Shown piece after piece: positions 27,499 to 37,866 of a DNA stretch of 63,530 bases. The DNA comes from Candidatus Gracilibacteria bacterium S5_H10 (GTDB lineage: Bacteria; Patescibacteriota; Gracilibacteria; Absconditabacterales; Absconditicoccaceae). The position numbers and the translations under genes are program-made. The stretch spans positions 1 to 63,530 of the forward strand of contig JAEHHG010000002.1 of NCBI GenBank assembly GCA_019248075.1, given 5' to 3'. Positions within the stretch are counted from its first letter, which is position 1; each line of letters begins with the position of its first letter. The notes beneath the pieces were generated by a model. The model worked only from the letters and a program-made list of their open reading frames with translations. It did no database searches and was not told the DNA's origin.

Positions 27499-27617
27499 TA
27501 GGGAATACATATTTTTAAATTGAAAATCTTATTGACTATCATATACATAGAAACGAATTTGAAATTTATCATTACATGACTATTTCGGTCGTAATTTATA
27601 ATTTGAAATTTTAAGAC

Positions 27618-28934
27618 ATGAAGATAAATAAACCAACGATTGTCGCACCCGGGTGATCTTACGAAAAAGCGATGGTAGCCAGCAATTATGGAGCCGAAGA
27701 AGTCTATGTCGGCGTACCGTTCACTTCGCTGAGAATGAGGCAAAATAAAATTTATAATTTTGACGATCTCAAAAAAACGGTCGATGATCTCCACAAAAAC
27801 TGAAGCAAAGCTTTGCTTACTATGAATATTTTTCCAAGAAACCAGGACATAAAAATCTTTGAAAAGACGGTGAAAGAAATAGCTAACGTCGGTGCTGATG
27901 CTATCATTTTTTCTGATCCAGGAACCTTCCATATCATTAGAAAATATCTACCAGATACTCCTCTACATTTGAGTACGCAAAGTTCTACAATGAATCGAGC
28001 TGCTGTAAAATTTTGGAAAGAAATGGGCGTGAAAAGGATTGTCTTTGCTAGAGAATTATCGCTCGAAGAAATCAAGGAAATCCGTGAAAAAGTGCCAGGA
28101 ATTGAGATTGAAGTCTTTGTGCATGGCGCAATGTGCATGAGCTATTCATGACGCTGTCTGCTCGGTGATTATATGTCAGGAAGACCAGGAAATAAATGAG
28201 AATGCTCGCATGCCTGCAGATTTAAATACAAAGTTTGGCTAGAGGAAGAACGCAGACCCGGAAAGCTCTTTCAGATGGAAGGCGACGAAGACGGAAGTCA
28301 TATTTTGTCGTCCAAAGATTTGTGTACGATAGATAAATTAAAAGAAATTATTCCGTATGTCGATGCCTTGAAAATCGAAGGAAGAAGCAAATCCGAATTT
28401 TATGTCGGTGCGATAGTCAAAGCGTACAAGCACGTCAGAGATAGTATTTTGGAAAAGAAAAAAATCGATTCAAAGATTGCAAATCTCGTGAATGTAGTAC
28501 CCCATAGAGAATACCGGGGTGGATTTTTGTTTAATGCATTAAAAGATTTCCCAGAGGGTGAAGAAGTCATTGCGAGGAACGAAGAGACGAAGCAATCTGA
28601 GCTAAGATCGCCACACTCCGTTCGCGATGACAAAAAAGTCGGCTCAACGACTTTGGAGAGTGCCGGACCGCTTTTCAATAGAAATTATTTCGGTATGTTT
28701 TCAAATGAATATAAAGAAAAAATTGGTAAAAAATATTTTCATATCCAGCCAAAAGAAGTCATCACTCCAGGAATGAAGATAAAGTTTTTGAGTCCTACGG
28801 AGATGGGCGAATTGGAAGTTATAGATATCCTAGATGCCAAATGAAATCAGGTAGAAAAAGCGCATTGCAATAGTTGAGCAATGTATATGTTGACTGACAA
28901 AAAATTGGAGGGTCGAGAAATTTTATATGAATAA
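27618..28934 (+). CDS. U32-family peptidase / tRNA or rRNA hydroxylase-like
   Basis: A 438-residue TIM-barrel-like protein. IVAPGGSYEKAMVASNYGAEEVYVGVPFTSLR is the U32 N-terminus (first G of GGS is GGG, second TGA). VFVHGAMCMSYSGRCLLGDYMSGRPGNKGECSHACRFKY is the U32 signature with its cysteines. Family members TrhP and RlhA are now known to help hydroxylate tRNA uridine or rRNA cytidine, so peptidase activity should not be assumed. A 65-bp palindromic repeat at 28567-28631 adds about 22 residues (VIARNEETKQSELRSPHSV) inside the domain. The gene converges on the MFS gene with no spacer. Confidence 0.9.
28567..28631 (+). repeat. Palindromic element in frame inside the U32 gene
   Basis: The element begins GTCATTGCGAGGAACGAAG and ends CACTCCGTTCGCGATGAC, whose termini are inverted repeats (GTCATTGCGA/TCGCGATGAC). 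Sequences of this kind are familiar as intergenic palindromes in many bacterial genomes; here the element is read through in frame. Confidence 0.7.
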
Positions 28935-30263
28935 TTATCCATCATATTTAAAAAACCAGAATCTTTTGATAATACCTATGATAGCGAGGAGCATGACGAA
29001 TATTCCAATACCGATGAATGATGTCTGTAAACCAAATAGCGTTGAAAGTACACCAAATCATAAAACTCCAATAATCTCTCCTATTTTTCCTACGAATTCT
29101 CCTACACCGGTAATTGTTCCTTCATCTTCTGGTCTCGTACAATCAGAAATATATGCTGAAATTACGGGACGCATAAGAGAGAGTCCAAGTGATATACCAA
29201 AAGTGATTATCATTATATTTCGAAATCCCTCATTAAATCAAAGTAAAACGTACAACAAAGAAAGAAAGAACAACATAACAAAAAGAAATTTTCTCTTGCT
29301 GCCGTTTTCGGCGATATCTCAGGTAAAAAAATCTATCAGATATGGCAATCTCATCACTGCAAATATAAGAGCAACCTGAGATAAGCTTAAATCGTTTGCT
29401 ATCGATACGATAGGAATAAAAATAAATCCGACATAATTAAGAAGATTGAAGAGTACCTCAAATCCTAAAGCATAATACATTCTGCCAGGATAATTTTTGA
29501 GTTTCACTATAACTTTTTTTATAGGACGAAAAGAAAATATTTCACGGATGAATTTTTGGGTAAATGTCTCTCCTGCAAGAAACTCTTTGATCTTTTTTTT
29601 GCTTAAGCTAGGAAGTTTCTTGTCTGTCACCAATGATAATAAAGCAAAAATAGGAATAAAGATAAACAGATGTGGCAAATCTACCTTGGTGATCAAATAT
29701 GAACTAATCAATGCACCGACGATATACGCAAGATTGATGCTTGAAAAATATAGCCCAAATGATCTGCCTCTTTCCCCTCATCTTGTGTTTTTGCGGATAA
29801 AAGTTTGATATGTTGTAAATAATGAAGCTGTAGCAAAACCATTAAGCAATACCGCGACAATCAATAAAAACACAGAACTATACATCCCTGCTAACACATA
29901 TATGACACCCATGATCACATAAACAAATTTACTCAAAAACAATACTGACTTAAGATTGGCGTGATTATTTATCTCTCCTATAGGGATTGAAAAAAACATC
30001 TTGCTCAACGACAATATGGCTCCAATAATTGAAATGAGAAATACATAATTGACGATATTTTTTATATATAGTGAAAAAAAAACATCTGCTCATAATCCTC
30101 GTCACAAGACAAATATAAACAAAGAAAAACCTATCATTCTAATAGATAATGGTATAGAAAGAAAGTTTTTTTTGAGAATATAAAATACTCACTTTTCTAT
30201 AAGCGTAGAAAAAAGTTCATTCTTATATGTTTTCTGAAACTGATTTTCTGGAGCGAGTGGCAT
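28935..30263 (-). CDS. MFS-family transporter
   Basis: A 442-residue polytopic protein with about twelve membrane segments in two halves separated by a basic cytoplasmic loop (KKLPSLSKKKIKEFLAGETFTQKFIREIF). The loop-2 motif is GEINNHANLKSVLFLSKFV, and the later SLGLSLMRPVISAYISDCTRPEDEGTITGVGEFVGKIGEIIG is typical of MFS second halves. Many membrane glycines are TGA. Start ATG 30263 (MPLAPENQFQKT), stop TAA at 28935, abutting the stop of the U32 gene. Substrate unknown; the family exports or imports small solutes. Confidence 0.85.
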
Positions 30264-30319
30264 ATATGCATTATAAATAAATATCTATTTTTCTATTGTA
30301 ACGAAAAAAAAAAAATTGT

Positions 30320-30345
30320 CAAAAAAGGCGAATGATATTCGCCCT
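30320..30345 (-). terminator. Rho-independent terminator
   Basis: On the minus strand GGCGAATATCATTCGCC followed by TTTTTT, downstream of the 113-residue gene. Confidence 0.75.
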
Positions 30346-30392
30346 TACATTCTTAATGCTATTTTTTTCTGAATTCTGAATTCTGATTTTTT

Positions 30393-30734
30393 TTAACGTT
30401 TTATCGTCGCTTTTCTCAATCTTGTTCTTGTCCATCATGATTGCGGTGCATCGACTACTTCTGTTCCTCCTGCAGGAGTCCTGATAAATCTATAACCGTC
30501 AGGATCAGTTCTCAATCTTGTTTCTCGGCATATTTTTCTTCCTCTAAGAAATCGAGTATAATCACGACCTTTTGGATTTTTTACTACACCGACAACTCCA
30601 AGATCTTTTGCTTCTTCGAGAGTAAGTTTTCTTTTTGGATATTCGAATCTCTTGGATCCTTTGAGTCTATTTGCAGCTTTTTGTTGCTGGGACTTTTTCT
30701 TAGCTATTCCCTGTTTATTTGTTCTGCTTGCCAT
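30393..30734 (-). CDS. Small basic protein, hypothetical
   Basis: A 113-residue, strongly basic protein: a Lys/Gln-rich start (NKQGIAKKKSQQQKAANRLK), LTLEEAKDLGVVGVVKNPKGRDYTRFLRGRKICRETRLRTD, and a basic end crossing one TGA (GWTRTRLRKATIKR). It looks like a nucleic-acid- or ribosome-associated protein; single-copy small basic proteins of this kind are common in CPR genomes. No conserved family was recognised. ATG 30734 to TAA 30393. Confidence 0.65.
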
Positions 30735-31045
30735 TTTATTGGATGCACAATATAAAATTTAGAATGAAAAGTATATAAGGAATAGCATCGAGATTTCAAG
30801 CGAGAACAATGACGAAGCGTGTTCATCCATAAAAAATATCAGTACATCTTTTTATCTTTATGTATATAATGCTTTTTATACCATCTAAGATAGTGATTTG
30901 AGCAATTACTCCTTATTATCTCTATTTATTGACATTTTATATAAAATATACTTGACTATTTATAGCAGATAATTATCATTACTAAGATGGTGATATTTAA
31001 CATATCATTTCGTTATTTAGAGTTTTTTAGAAAACTCTATTTTTT
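30735..31045. other. Gene-free spacer before the T9SS-type gene
   Basis: AT-rich, no ORF of note. Holds TTGACT-N16-TATCAT (30952-30979) and the AGAGTTTT-TTAG-AAAACTCT hairpin with T run (31019-31047). Nothing else was recognised. Confidence 0.5.
30952..30979 (+). promoter_or_regulatory. Promoter TTGACT-N16-TATCAT
   Basis: -35 TTGACT at 30952-30957, 16-bp spacer, -10 TATCAT at 30974-30979, the same architecture as at native genes. Confidence 0.5.
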
Positions 31046-31047
31046 TT
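31019..31047 (+). terminator. Terminator-like hairpin in the leader
   Basis: AGAGTTTT-TTAG-AAAACTCT followed by eight T lies between the promoter and the coding region, so it would work as an attenuator or ends a short leader RNA. Confidence 0.55.
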
Positions 31048-34000
31048 GAAAACAAAACAACATAATAAAAAAACAAAAATAAAAGGGGGGAAAAAAATAA
31101 AAACAAAAACACTTCTGTTTCTGCTAGCATTATTTGGCAGCTTCTGTGTGCAAGCACAGACAACCGTTACTATTGGTACGGGAACAACAGCTAACCGATA
31201 TGCATTCGGCATGTGGTTTGGCTATGAAAGATCTGCATCAATCTATACTGCTGCAGAAATCGGTTTGTCTAGTGGTAGTACTATTACTTCGTTAGGCTGG
31301 TATGTAAGCACAGCTTATACATCAAGCGCTACTGTCAGAATCTATGTAGCAAACACTACTGCTACAACTCTTACTGCTGGAACTTATGCAAACATTATCT
31401 CAGGAGCTACCTTGGTATATAATGGAACCCGAAGTTTTTCTAGCACAGGCTGGAATACTATCGCAACAACAGGTTTCACGTATACCGGCAACAATTTACT
31501 CGTAATAACTGAAACTACGTATGGAGGAACAGGCACTAGCTCGTATCCAACATTTCAGTACACTGCAGGAACAGCTTTCGAATATTGGTATCAGGACAAT
31601 TCTGCACCTACGGGCAGTGGAACTATCAATAATAGTTACCGTCCTAATATTCAGATAACTGCAATTACTCCTTGTACTAACAGTTCTCTCTATCCAAGCG
31701 CTTTTGCTGCTCCTACAACACCAACTTCTTACACTATTAGTTCCTGTCAATATCAATCCGAATACAATGAAATGACAGGAGTAGTAGCAGGAAATTCTTA
31801 CACTTCCACCGCAAGCATTGCCGGAACATATATTACTGTCCGGTATGGAAGCTACAATGGAAGCGTTGTAACAGCAGGCACTACGCCGCTTACTTGGACA
31901 GCAAGTGCAGGTGCTGGTACCTATTTCATTCATTACAACACCAACTCTTCATGCGGAACTGCTTCTTCATGTATGACAAGTACAATCACGTGCAACTCAT
32001 GCGAAATGATGGTTCCTGCAAGCGGAAGTAATTCGTACACCACATGTTCAGGACATCTCTATGACAATGGAGGATCTACAGTAGCATATGCTCTATCTAG
32101 TAATGGATATACGACTATCTATCCTGCTACTGCGGGTAATATGATCCAATTGACTGGTACCTATTATACAGAAACAAATTATGATTATGTGTACATTTAC
32201 AATGGTGTAGGAATTACTGGTACGTTGTTATATTCCGGATCTGCTTCTGCAAGCACTTCCATCGGAACTATAACATCTACTGATGCCACAGGAGCATTGA
32301 CGGTCAGATTTACTTCTGATGGAAGTATTCAAAATTCAGGATTTGATTTTACCATATCTTGTATCACACCATGTACGACTCCTGGCACTCCAACATCAAT
32401 TTCAGGAAGTGGTACTAGTGCAACGACAGCAAACCTATCCTGGGCTGCAGGTTCGCCCGCAGGAAGCGCTACCGTGACGTATTATTGGACCTTGTATAAT
32501 TCTGGAGGAACAGTAATTACTTCCGGAAATACTACAGGAACAACAGCTTCTGTAACAGGCTTGACTTGTAATACCTCATATTATTTCGCGGTATATGCAA
32601 GTACCAGTTGTAATGCCACAAGCTCTTCTGTAGCTACCAGTGGTTCATTCAGTACTTCTGCATGCGAGATGATTGTCCCTTCCTCAGGAACTACTACTTA
32701 CACGGTCTGCAGCGGTCACATCTATGATCATGCAGGATCTACTACTAACTATTCCAATAGCATCAGTGGATACGCAGTTATCTATCCTGGAGATCCTACC
32801 AAAGCTGTACAGCTTACTGGGACCTACGATGTGGAAACATGTTGTGATCATATCTATATCTACGATGGTGCGGGAACAGGCGGTTCCTTGCTTGGACAAT
32901 TCCAAGGAACTGGTGGAGTATCTATCGGAACAATCACTTCTTCGGGAGCGAACGTTCCTTTGACTATCCAATTCACTACTGACGCAAGTGTAATTTATTC
33001 AGGATTTGATTTTACCATATCCTGTGTTACTCCGCCTACTCCCTGTACAAATGCAAGCCTTCCTTACACGGAAGGGTTTAATTCAATAAACTTACCTTAT
33101 TGCTGGAGCCAGGTAATTGTATCGGGATCTTCATCTTTTCAATTCTTACCTTCAAGTTCTTCCCCAGCCACAACTCCTTGGGAAGGAAGCAATTATGTAT
33201 TTTGGAACTCATGGAGTATTTCCAGTGGATATGAAGCGAGATTGATTTCTCGTCCTATCACTACTATAGGAACTTCCAATGTAGAAGTACGTTTCTTTTG
33301 GATGAATGAAAACTCATCAACGTACAATTCTGGTTCCTACTTACTGGAAGGAGTTCAAGTTCAGTATTCACTGGATAAAATCACCTGGGTAAATGCAGGA
33401 TCTTTTATTCCAAGACAAGATGCTACGTTAACATCTGGAACTAGTCAGTGGAAAATTAAAGAAATTCCATTGCCTGCGGGTGCCGGCAATCAGTCAACCA
33501 TCTATGTAGGATTTTTATTTCACTCATCTTATGGAGATAACTGTTCTATGGATGGAGTATGGATCGGAGAATTATATACTGATCCCCTACCCGTTGAGTT
33601 GGTTTCCTTTACAGGACACTGTGATGGTAATCACGTTGAACTGAAGTGGGAAACTGCTTCAGAAATCAACAATGATTATTTCACGGTTGAAAAAAGTACT
33701 GATGCTATCAACTGGCAATTTGTGACTAAAGTTCCTGGCGCCGGCAACAGTAACCAATTATTACATTACGTTATGACTGATGAAGCAACGTTAGACGAAG
33801 TTGTCTACTATCGTCTGATACAGACAGACTATAATGGAGTAACGGAAACATTTCCTCCACTAACTGTCAGATGTCTATCAGAAAATGACGTGAAACTCTA
33901 TCCGAATCCTGTCACCGATATCTTGTATATCGAAGCGGGAAATACGGAAACAGAAATCAGATATATTCTTTATGATATCCACAATCAGCGTATCGCTGAA

Positions 34001-34105
34001 GGAACGGGACAAACCATTACTATGGCAAATTTTGCTCCGGGTGTATATTATATAGAAATATTGTTTGGTGGAAAAAATGTTTTCAAAAAAATTGTAAGAC
34101 AATAA
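31046..34105 (+). CDS. Bacteroidota-type secreted multidomain protein with T9SS sorting domain
   Basis: A 1019-residue frame with signal peptide (TKTLLFLLALFGSFCVQAQ, cut after AQA). A jelly-roll-like N-domain is followed by CUB domains (YDYVYIYNGVGITG, HIYIYDGAGTGGS), a fibronectin-III module (NLSWAAGSPAGSATVTYYW), a MAM/LamG-like domain (ACT/EGFNSINLPYCW) and a C-terminal T9SS type A domain (LYPNPVTDILYIEAGNT to FAPGVYYIEILFGG). About a hundred glycines, none TGA; stop TAA. T9SS occurs only in the Bacteroidota/FCB group. No in-frame ATG precedes the signal peptide: candidates are TTG 31046 (inside a terminator T run) or ATA 31097 after AAAGGGGGG. Confidence 0.85.
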   Translation: MKTKQHNKKTKIKGGKKIKTKTLLFLLALFGSFCVQAQTTVTIGTGTTANRYAFGMWFGYERSASIYTAAEIGLSSGSTITSLGWYVSTAYTSSATVRIYVANTTATTLTAGTYANIISGATLVYNGTRSFSSTGWNTIATTGFTYTGNNLLVITETTYGGTGTSSYPTFQYTAGTAFEYWYQDNSAPTGSGTINNSYRPNIQITAITPCTNSSLYPSAFAAPTTPTSYTISSCQYQSEYNEMTGVVAGNSYTSTASIAGTYITVRYGSYNGSVVTAGTTPLTWTASAGAGTYFIHYNTNSSCGTASSCMTSTITCNSCEMMVPASGSNSYTTCSGHLYDNGGSTVAYALSSNGYTTIYPATAGNMIQLTGTYYTETNYDYVYIYNGVGITGTLLYSGSASASTSIGTITSTDATGALTVRFTSDGSIQNSGFDFTISCITPCTTPGTPTSISGSGTSATTANLSWAAGSPAGSATVTYYWTLYNSGGTVITSGNTTGTTASVTGLTCNTSYYFAVYASTSCNATSSSVATSGSFSTSACEMIVPSSGTTTYTVCSGHIYDHAGSTTNYSNSISGYAVIYPGDPTKAVQLTGTYDVETCCDHIYIYDGAGTGGSLLGQFQGTGGVSIGTITSSGANVPLTIQFTTDASVIYSGFDFTISCVTPPTPCTNASLPYTEGFNSINLPYCWSQVIVSGSSSFQFLPSSSSPATTPWEGSNYVFWNSWSISSGYEARLISRPITTIGTSNVEVRFFWMNENSSTYNSGSYLLEGVQVQYSLDKITWVNAGSFIPRQDATLTSGTSQWKIKEIPLPAGAGNQSTIYVGFLFHSSYGDNCSMDGVWIGELYTDPLPVELVSFTGHCDGNHVELKWETASEINNDYFTVEKSTDAINWQFVTKVPGAGNSNQLLHYVMTDEATLDEVVYYRLIQTDYNGVTETFPPLTVRCLSENDVKLYPNPVTDILYIEAGNTETEIRYILYDIHNQRIAEGTGQTITMANFAPGVYYIEILFGGKNVFKKIVRQ

Positions 34106-34126
34106 ACGGCGCCGAAGGACGCCATA

Positions 34127-34156
34127 AAGCTCGGGATTTTTCTCGGGCTTTTTTTT
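34127..34156 (+). terminator. Rho-independent terminator
   Basis: AAGCTCGGG pairs with CTCGGGCTT (two G-T pairs), loop ATTTTT, then eight T; 22 bp after the TAA of the T9SS-type gene. Confidence 0.75.
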
Positions 34157-34216
34157 GTTTATGAAGTTTTTAATGAAAACAAAAAATCGAGCCAGTGAAG
34201 TATAGTATATGGTAAG

Positions 34217-34279
34217 ATGGATTCCGGCTGCAATTTCTTAACCCACGCAGTTCTGCGGGGCAGACTGCCGGAATGAGGT
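34217..34279. repeat. ATTCCGGC repeat carrying a palindrome insertion
   Basis: Shares GATTCCG, GCAATTTCTT and GCCGGAATGA with the repeat at 14833-14932, but between GCAATTTCTT and GCCGGAATGA it carries 27 bp containing CCACGCAGTTCTGCGGGG (34243-34260), a degenerate copy of the 18-bp palindrome found in the tRNA fragments. Confidence 0.65.
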
Positions 34280-34361
34280 ACACTGGTTGTTCAAGTGATG
34301 GCTCGAAGTTCTATTCTTAACTATAATATATTTTTTTGATATATGATATGGTCTAATTATT

Positions 34362-35564
34362 CTACACAGTGAACTGACCGTTTTCGTAGATGACTTTTGT
34401 CGTTCCATCTGCAAGCGTAGCGGTGACTTTTCTTCTCTTGGTAGAAATAATATCTGTATGTTCAGCACTCTGATTGAATCATAATTCATCTAATTCTTTT
34501 TCCGTAAGCTTACTCGCATCACCGACAAAAGTTTCGTTATATGCAGATCAGATTGCAATATGCGTATTTCCTTCTGATCATCACATATTTTCATCATATA
34601 ACGTTTCTCCCATAAATTTCGTAATACGAGAATGTCTTCCATCTGTCAACGAAAATTCTCCTACTTTGTTTGCGTTTTCTATTTTGATCATCTCTGCAAG
34701 CAATGCTTTGTTTTCTGACGCATCAAAATCTATGATACTCCCTTTTTCAAATTTCAAATAAATATCCTTGATAACCTGTCCGTATCTATACAAAGGCTGA
34801 TTGAATCTCAATCGTCATTCCGTCCCTCTCCAATCAGGTGAGGTAAAAATCTCGAACGAAGGGATATTGCGTCATGATCATCATAACCATTGTCTATTGG
34901 ATCAGATTTTAATTTTGATGTCTGCATCTTCTCATTCGACATGCACCCATTCTATTTTTAGTGCATTTAATTTTTGTTTGATGATTTCAATGGAAGTGGT
35001 GATATTTTTTCGTTCAGCGATAGGATCTTCTGCATCTAAATAACATGCTTTAATAATTTCATTCCGATATTCTTCGAGTGACATTCCTGCTTCTTGTGCC
35101 ATTGCTTCGGTACCGTATAGACCTAATGTTCGCGTCATTTTACCATCTAATTCTTTTTTCATACGTTTCTCTTTGTAAGGTCTACGAGATGACATTCTCG
35201 CTGCAAGTTTTTTGGGATCGATCTCTTTGAGCTCATATTTATCTGCTTCAGCAATGATAGAAATAACATGGGTCATCTGTTCGACTTTGCCGTGAAAAAA
35301 TTCGCTCGGATAAAAAACAATCTGATCATCATTAGCATGTTCAAAAAAATGTTTAGCAACTCCATCTGGAGAATATTCCATGATAGGATGTGCGCCTGCT
35401 TCGAGAATCGCTTTTTGCAATGGAAGATAAAATGGTTTTGCACATTCAGGTATTTGTACGAAAACAACGTCGTCTTTTTTGACTCCGTCTCCTCATCGAA
35501 GAGCAAACTTTACAAGCACATCTGCGTATTTTTTGAGAAGTTCATATGAAGGTACGTAGGACAT
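34362..35564 (-). CDS. Aminopeptidase, M29 family
   Basis: A 400-residue metallo-aminopeptidase of the AmpS/AmpT/PepS type that removes N-terminal residues from peptides. Start MSYVPSYELLKKYADVLVKFALRGG is family-typical. Metal-ligand regions: RNIPSFEIFTSPDWRGTEG (Glu), KVGEFSLTDGRHSRI (Glu), and ENMGGSEGNTHIAIGSAYNETF (His), with a late EHTDIIS (His/Asp). Length matches the family (about 410). TGA glycines in LRGGDG, VEGED, WLGGSG, MGGSEG. It faces away from the surface-protein gene at 35716. Confidence 0.92.
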
Positions 35565-35658
35565 AATCAAATAGGTAATCCAAATAAAATCAAAAAGTCA
35601 GCGTATATATTTTTTAAAAATTTTCAATTGTTTCAGAAAATAAATCATCATTCAATAT

Positions 35659-35686
35659 TTGACAAATTATTTTTTCTGATTATAAT
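35659..35686 (+). promoter_or_regulatory. Consensus promoter TTGACA-N16-TATAAT
   Basis: Perfect -35 (35659-35664) and -10 (35681-35686) hexamers with 16-bp spacer, 29 bp before the ATG of the 693-residue surface protein. Confidence 0.8.
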
Positions 35687-35715
35687 GTATATGTTTTATT
35701 TTTATTATTCATATC

Positions 35716-37797
35716 ATGAAACAACTATTTATCGATGTACATACCCACATCATTAAACACAAGTACAAGTATCTTGGACTTGCTGCATTTTTGAAATTTA
35801 TGGTTATTTGATTACTTGCTTCTCTTGTAATCAATGGAACACAGCATAATAATGCACACGCTCAGACAATTCTTCCTCTTTCTAGCGATATGTGTTATGT
35901 ATATGATAATTTCGTTAAGTGAAGTTGGGCAAAGGTCAAAATGTGATCACAAAGTCTGATAAATGCTGGTATCTATAATATAGATAATTTTCCTTATTTG
36001 TTTTTCTTTGCAGCAGTCGCTGATTACAATATGGGAGATCAGATGAGTGCTATCACAAATCTAAACTACATATTGGATATGCAAGGACTTCCTATCATTA
36101 GTGATCCAAAGGATTTTATGAGCTGAGTGAACGCAGTTAATCCGCTCATCACTTCATGAACTATGATGTGATTGCAAGCACTAGATGGATTCACTTACTA
36201 TCAAGGGATTTATTCTATTTGTAGCGATACGGTTGATATTCCTACAGACACTTCTAATAATACATATATTAAAGATGCATTTATTCTTAAAAGCTATCAA
36301 GCAAATATCGGTGCATTAAGTACCGTACCTGATGGAACATATGTAGGAAAGACACGTATCAACACAAATAATAGTAGCTGAGAAATCATACAAAAGTTTG
36401 CACTCCAATCTTCGTGATATACTGATGAAATAGAAATTGTAGGACCAGAAAATTTACAAGTGTTTTCAGATGGTTCAGGAACGCTACCATTGAAAGGTAT
36501 CATCAACAATCCAACGCTTCTTGATACTTCTGTCGCGAATACATTATCTAACGTAACTACCGTAATGGAGTGGACCAATGATCAAGATGTTCCTATGTTT
36601 TTCAAAGACAAAACAAGTTGAGAACCAATCAATGTAACGATGAATATACCTATTACTTCTGGTACCGTTTGAGATAGTATACTCGTATATTATTCTAATG
36701 ACAGCGGTAGCACATGGAATTTTAGTGAGCAGACAACAATCTCAGAAATCAATAGCAAACCTTATGCTGTCATCTCATCAACGCATGCAACTATCTTCGC
36801 TATTGTAAGTTGATGAACATGATTATTTACTATCAACAATGATGAAAGTACAACAATATCAACTGGTGTAGTTCTCACTATCAATGTACCCGAAGGAACA
36901 TATATGAGATTTTCAAACGATAATACTATACGAAGCGACTGGGAAATATACAATGAAGAAAAAAATTGGACGCTTTCTGATGGACAAGGAACAAAAACTG
37001 TTTATGCACAATTTGATCTAAATAACAATACGGGTACTGTAGAGGTATCTACAAGCGATACGATTGTCTATGAAACAGAGGCTGTTGTCGTAACTGCTCC
37101 ATCAAATGGTGGTGGCGGAGGTGGTGGTTCATCTATAACTCCAGATGTTTGTTATGATGGAGATTATTCAGAAAGCTATTATGATAGAACGTGTGGGTGT
37201 CGTCCGTCTTCAGCAGATGAAACTACATGAGAAATTAATAATACACAACATGAATCTCCTGACGTCCAATGAGACATCAGCTGATCAAAATATTCCAATG
37301 AAATCAATATGGCTTATCAACGAGCATATTCTTTTGGAATTACTACGATGAATACTATTCGAAAAGCCGATATCGAATGAACGCTTGTGAGAAAAAATAT
37401 GGCAAAACTCATCACTAATTTTGCTGTCAACGTATTAGAAAAAGATATTTCTACAGGGAAAGTCTGTTCCTTCTCTGATATTTCTCATCTTACTAAAGAG
37501 ACTCAATATTATATCTTGGCTGCTTGTAGATTAGGATTGATGTGATATGAAAGTGATGGAATAACCTTGAAGACAAATTTTGATCCTAACGATGAAATCA
37601 CGAGAGCTGAGTTTGGAACTATTATATCTAGATTGATACGATGAGGAAAATATAATAATTGATTTCCATTTTATAATTATCACCTTAATGCATTAGCAAA
37701 CAAAAATATTATGAAAAAAATAGACAATCCTCTCCAAAAAGAAAAAAGAGGTCGAGTCATGCTAATGATGCAAAGAATTTTCCAAACAGAACAATAA
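35716..37797 (+). CDS. Surface protein with C-terminal SLH-like domain
   Basis: A 693-residue protein. The N-terminus holds an internal membrane/signal segment (FLKFMVIGLLASLVINGTQ, residues about 25-46). Then comes an extracellular beta-rich region of about 430 residues, a glycine run (PSNGGGGGGGSS), a short Cys-rich stretch (VCYDGDYSESYYDRTCGCRP) and a C-terminal domain of about 165 residues (AYQRAYSFGITTMNTIRKADIEGTLVRKNMAKLI to KRGRVMLMMQRIF). That domain recurs at the end of the 758-residue protein at 51098 and resembles a degenerate SLH triad (RAEFGTIISRLIRGG fits the SLH helix). Likely cell-wall attached. Many TGA glycines. Confidence 0.85.
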
Positions 37798-37817
37798 TAT
37801 ATTTTATAATAAAAAAT

Positions 37818-37845
37818 ATCCTCTGACGTCTCGGAGGATTTTTTT
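37818..37845 (+). terminator. Rho-independent terminator
   Basis: ATCCTC-TGACGTCTCG-GAGGAT followed by seven T. Confidence 0.75.
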
Positions 37846-37866
37846 GATAAAGAAAATTTTGAGATT

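Noticed and set aside
27645-27658. CACCCGGGTG palindrome in the U32 gene start as member of the small-palindrome group
   Set aside because: It encodes the conserved IVAPGGS motif, so the palindrome is explained by coding.
31046-34105. Assembly chimera with a Bacteroidota contig
   Set aside because: Cannot be excluded, but the foreign genes lie between local repeats with host-type TTGACA-N16 promoters, and several separate TGA-free units occur across the window. Horizontal gain is the simpler reading until reads are checked.
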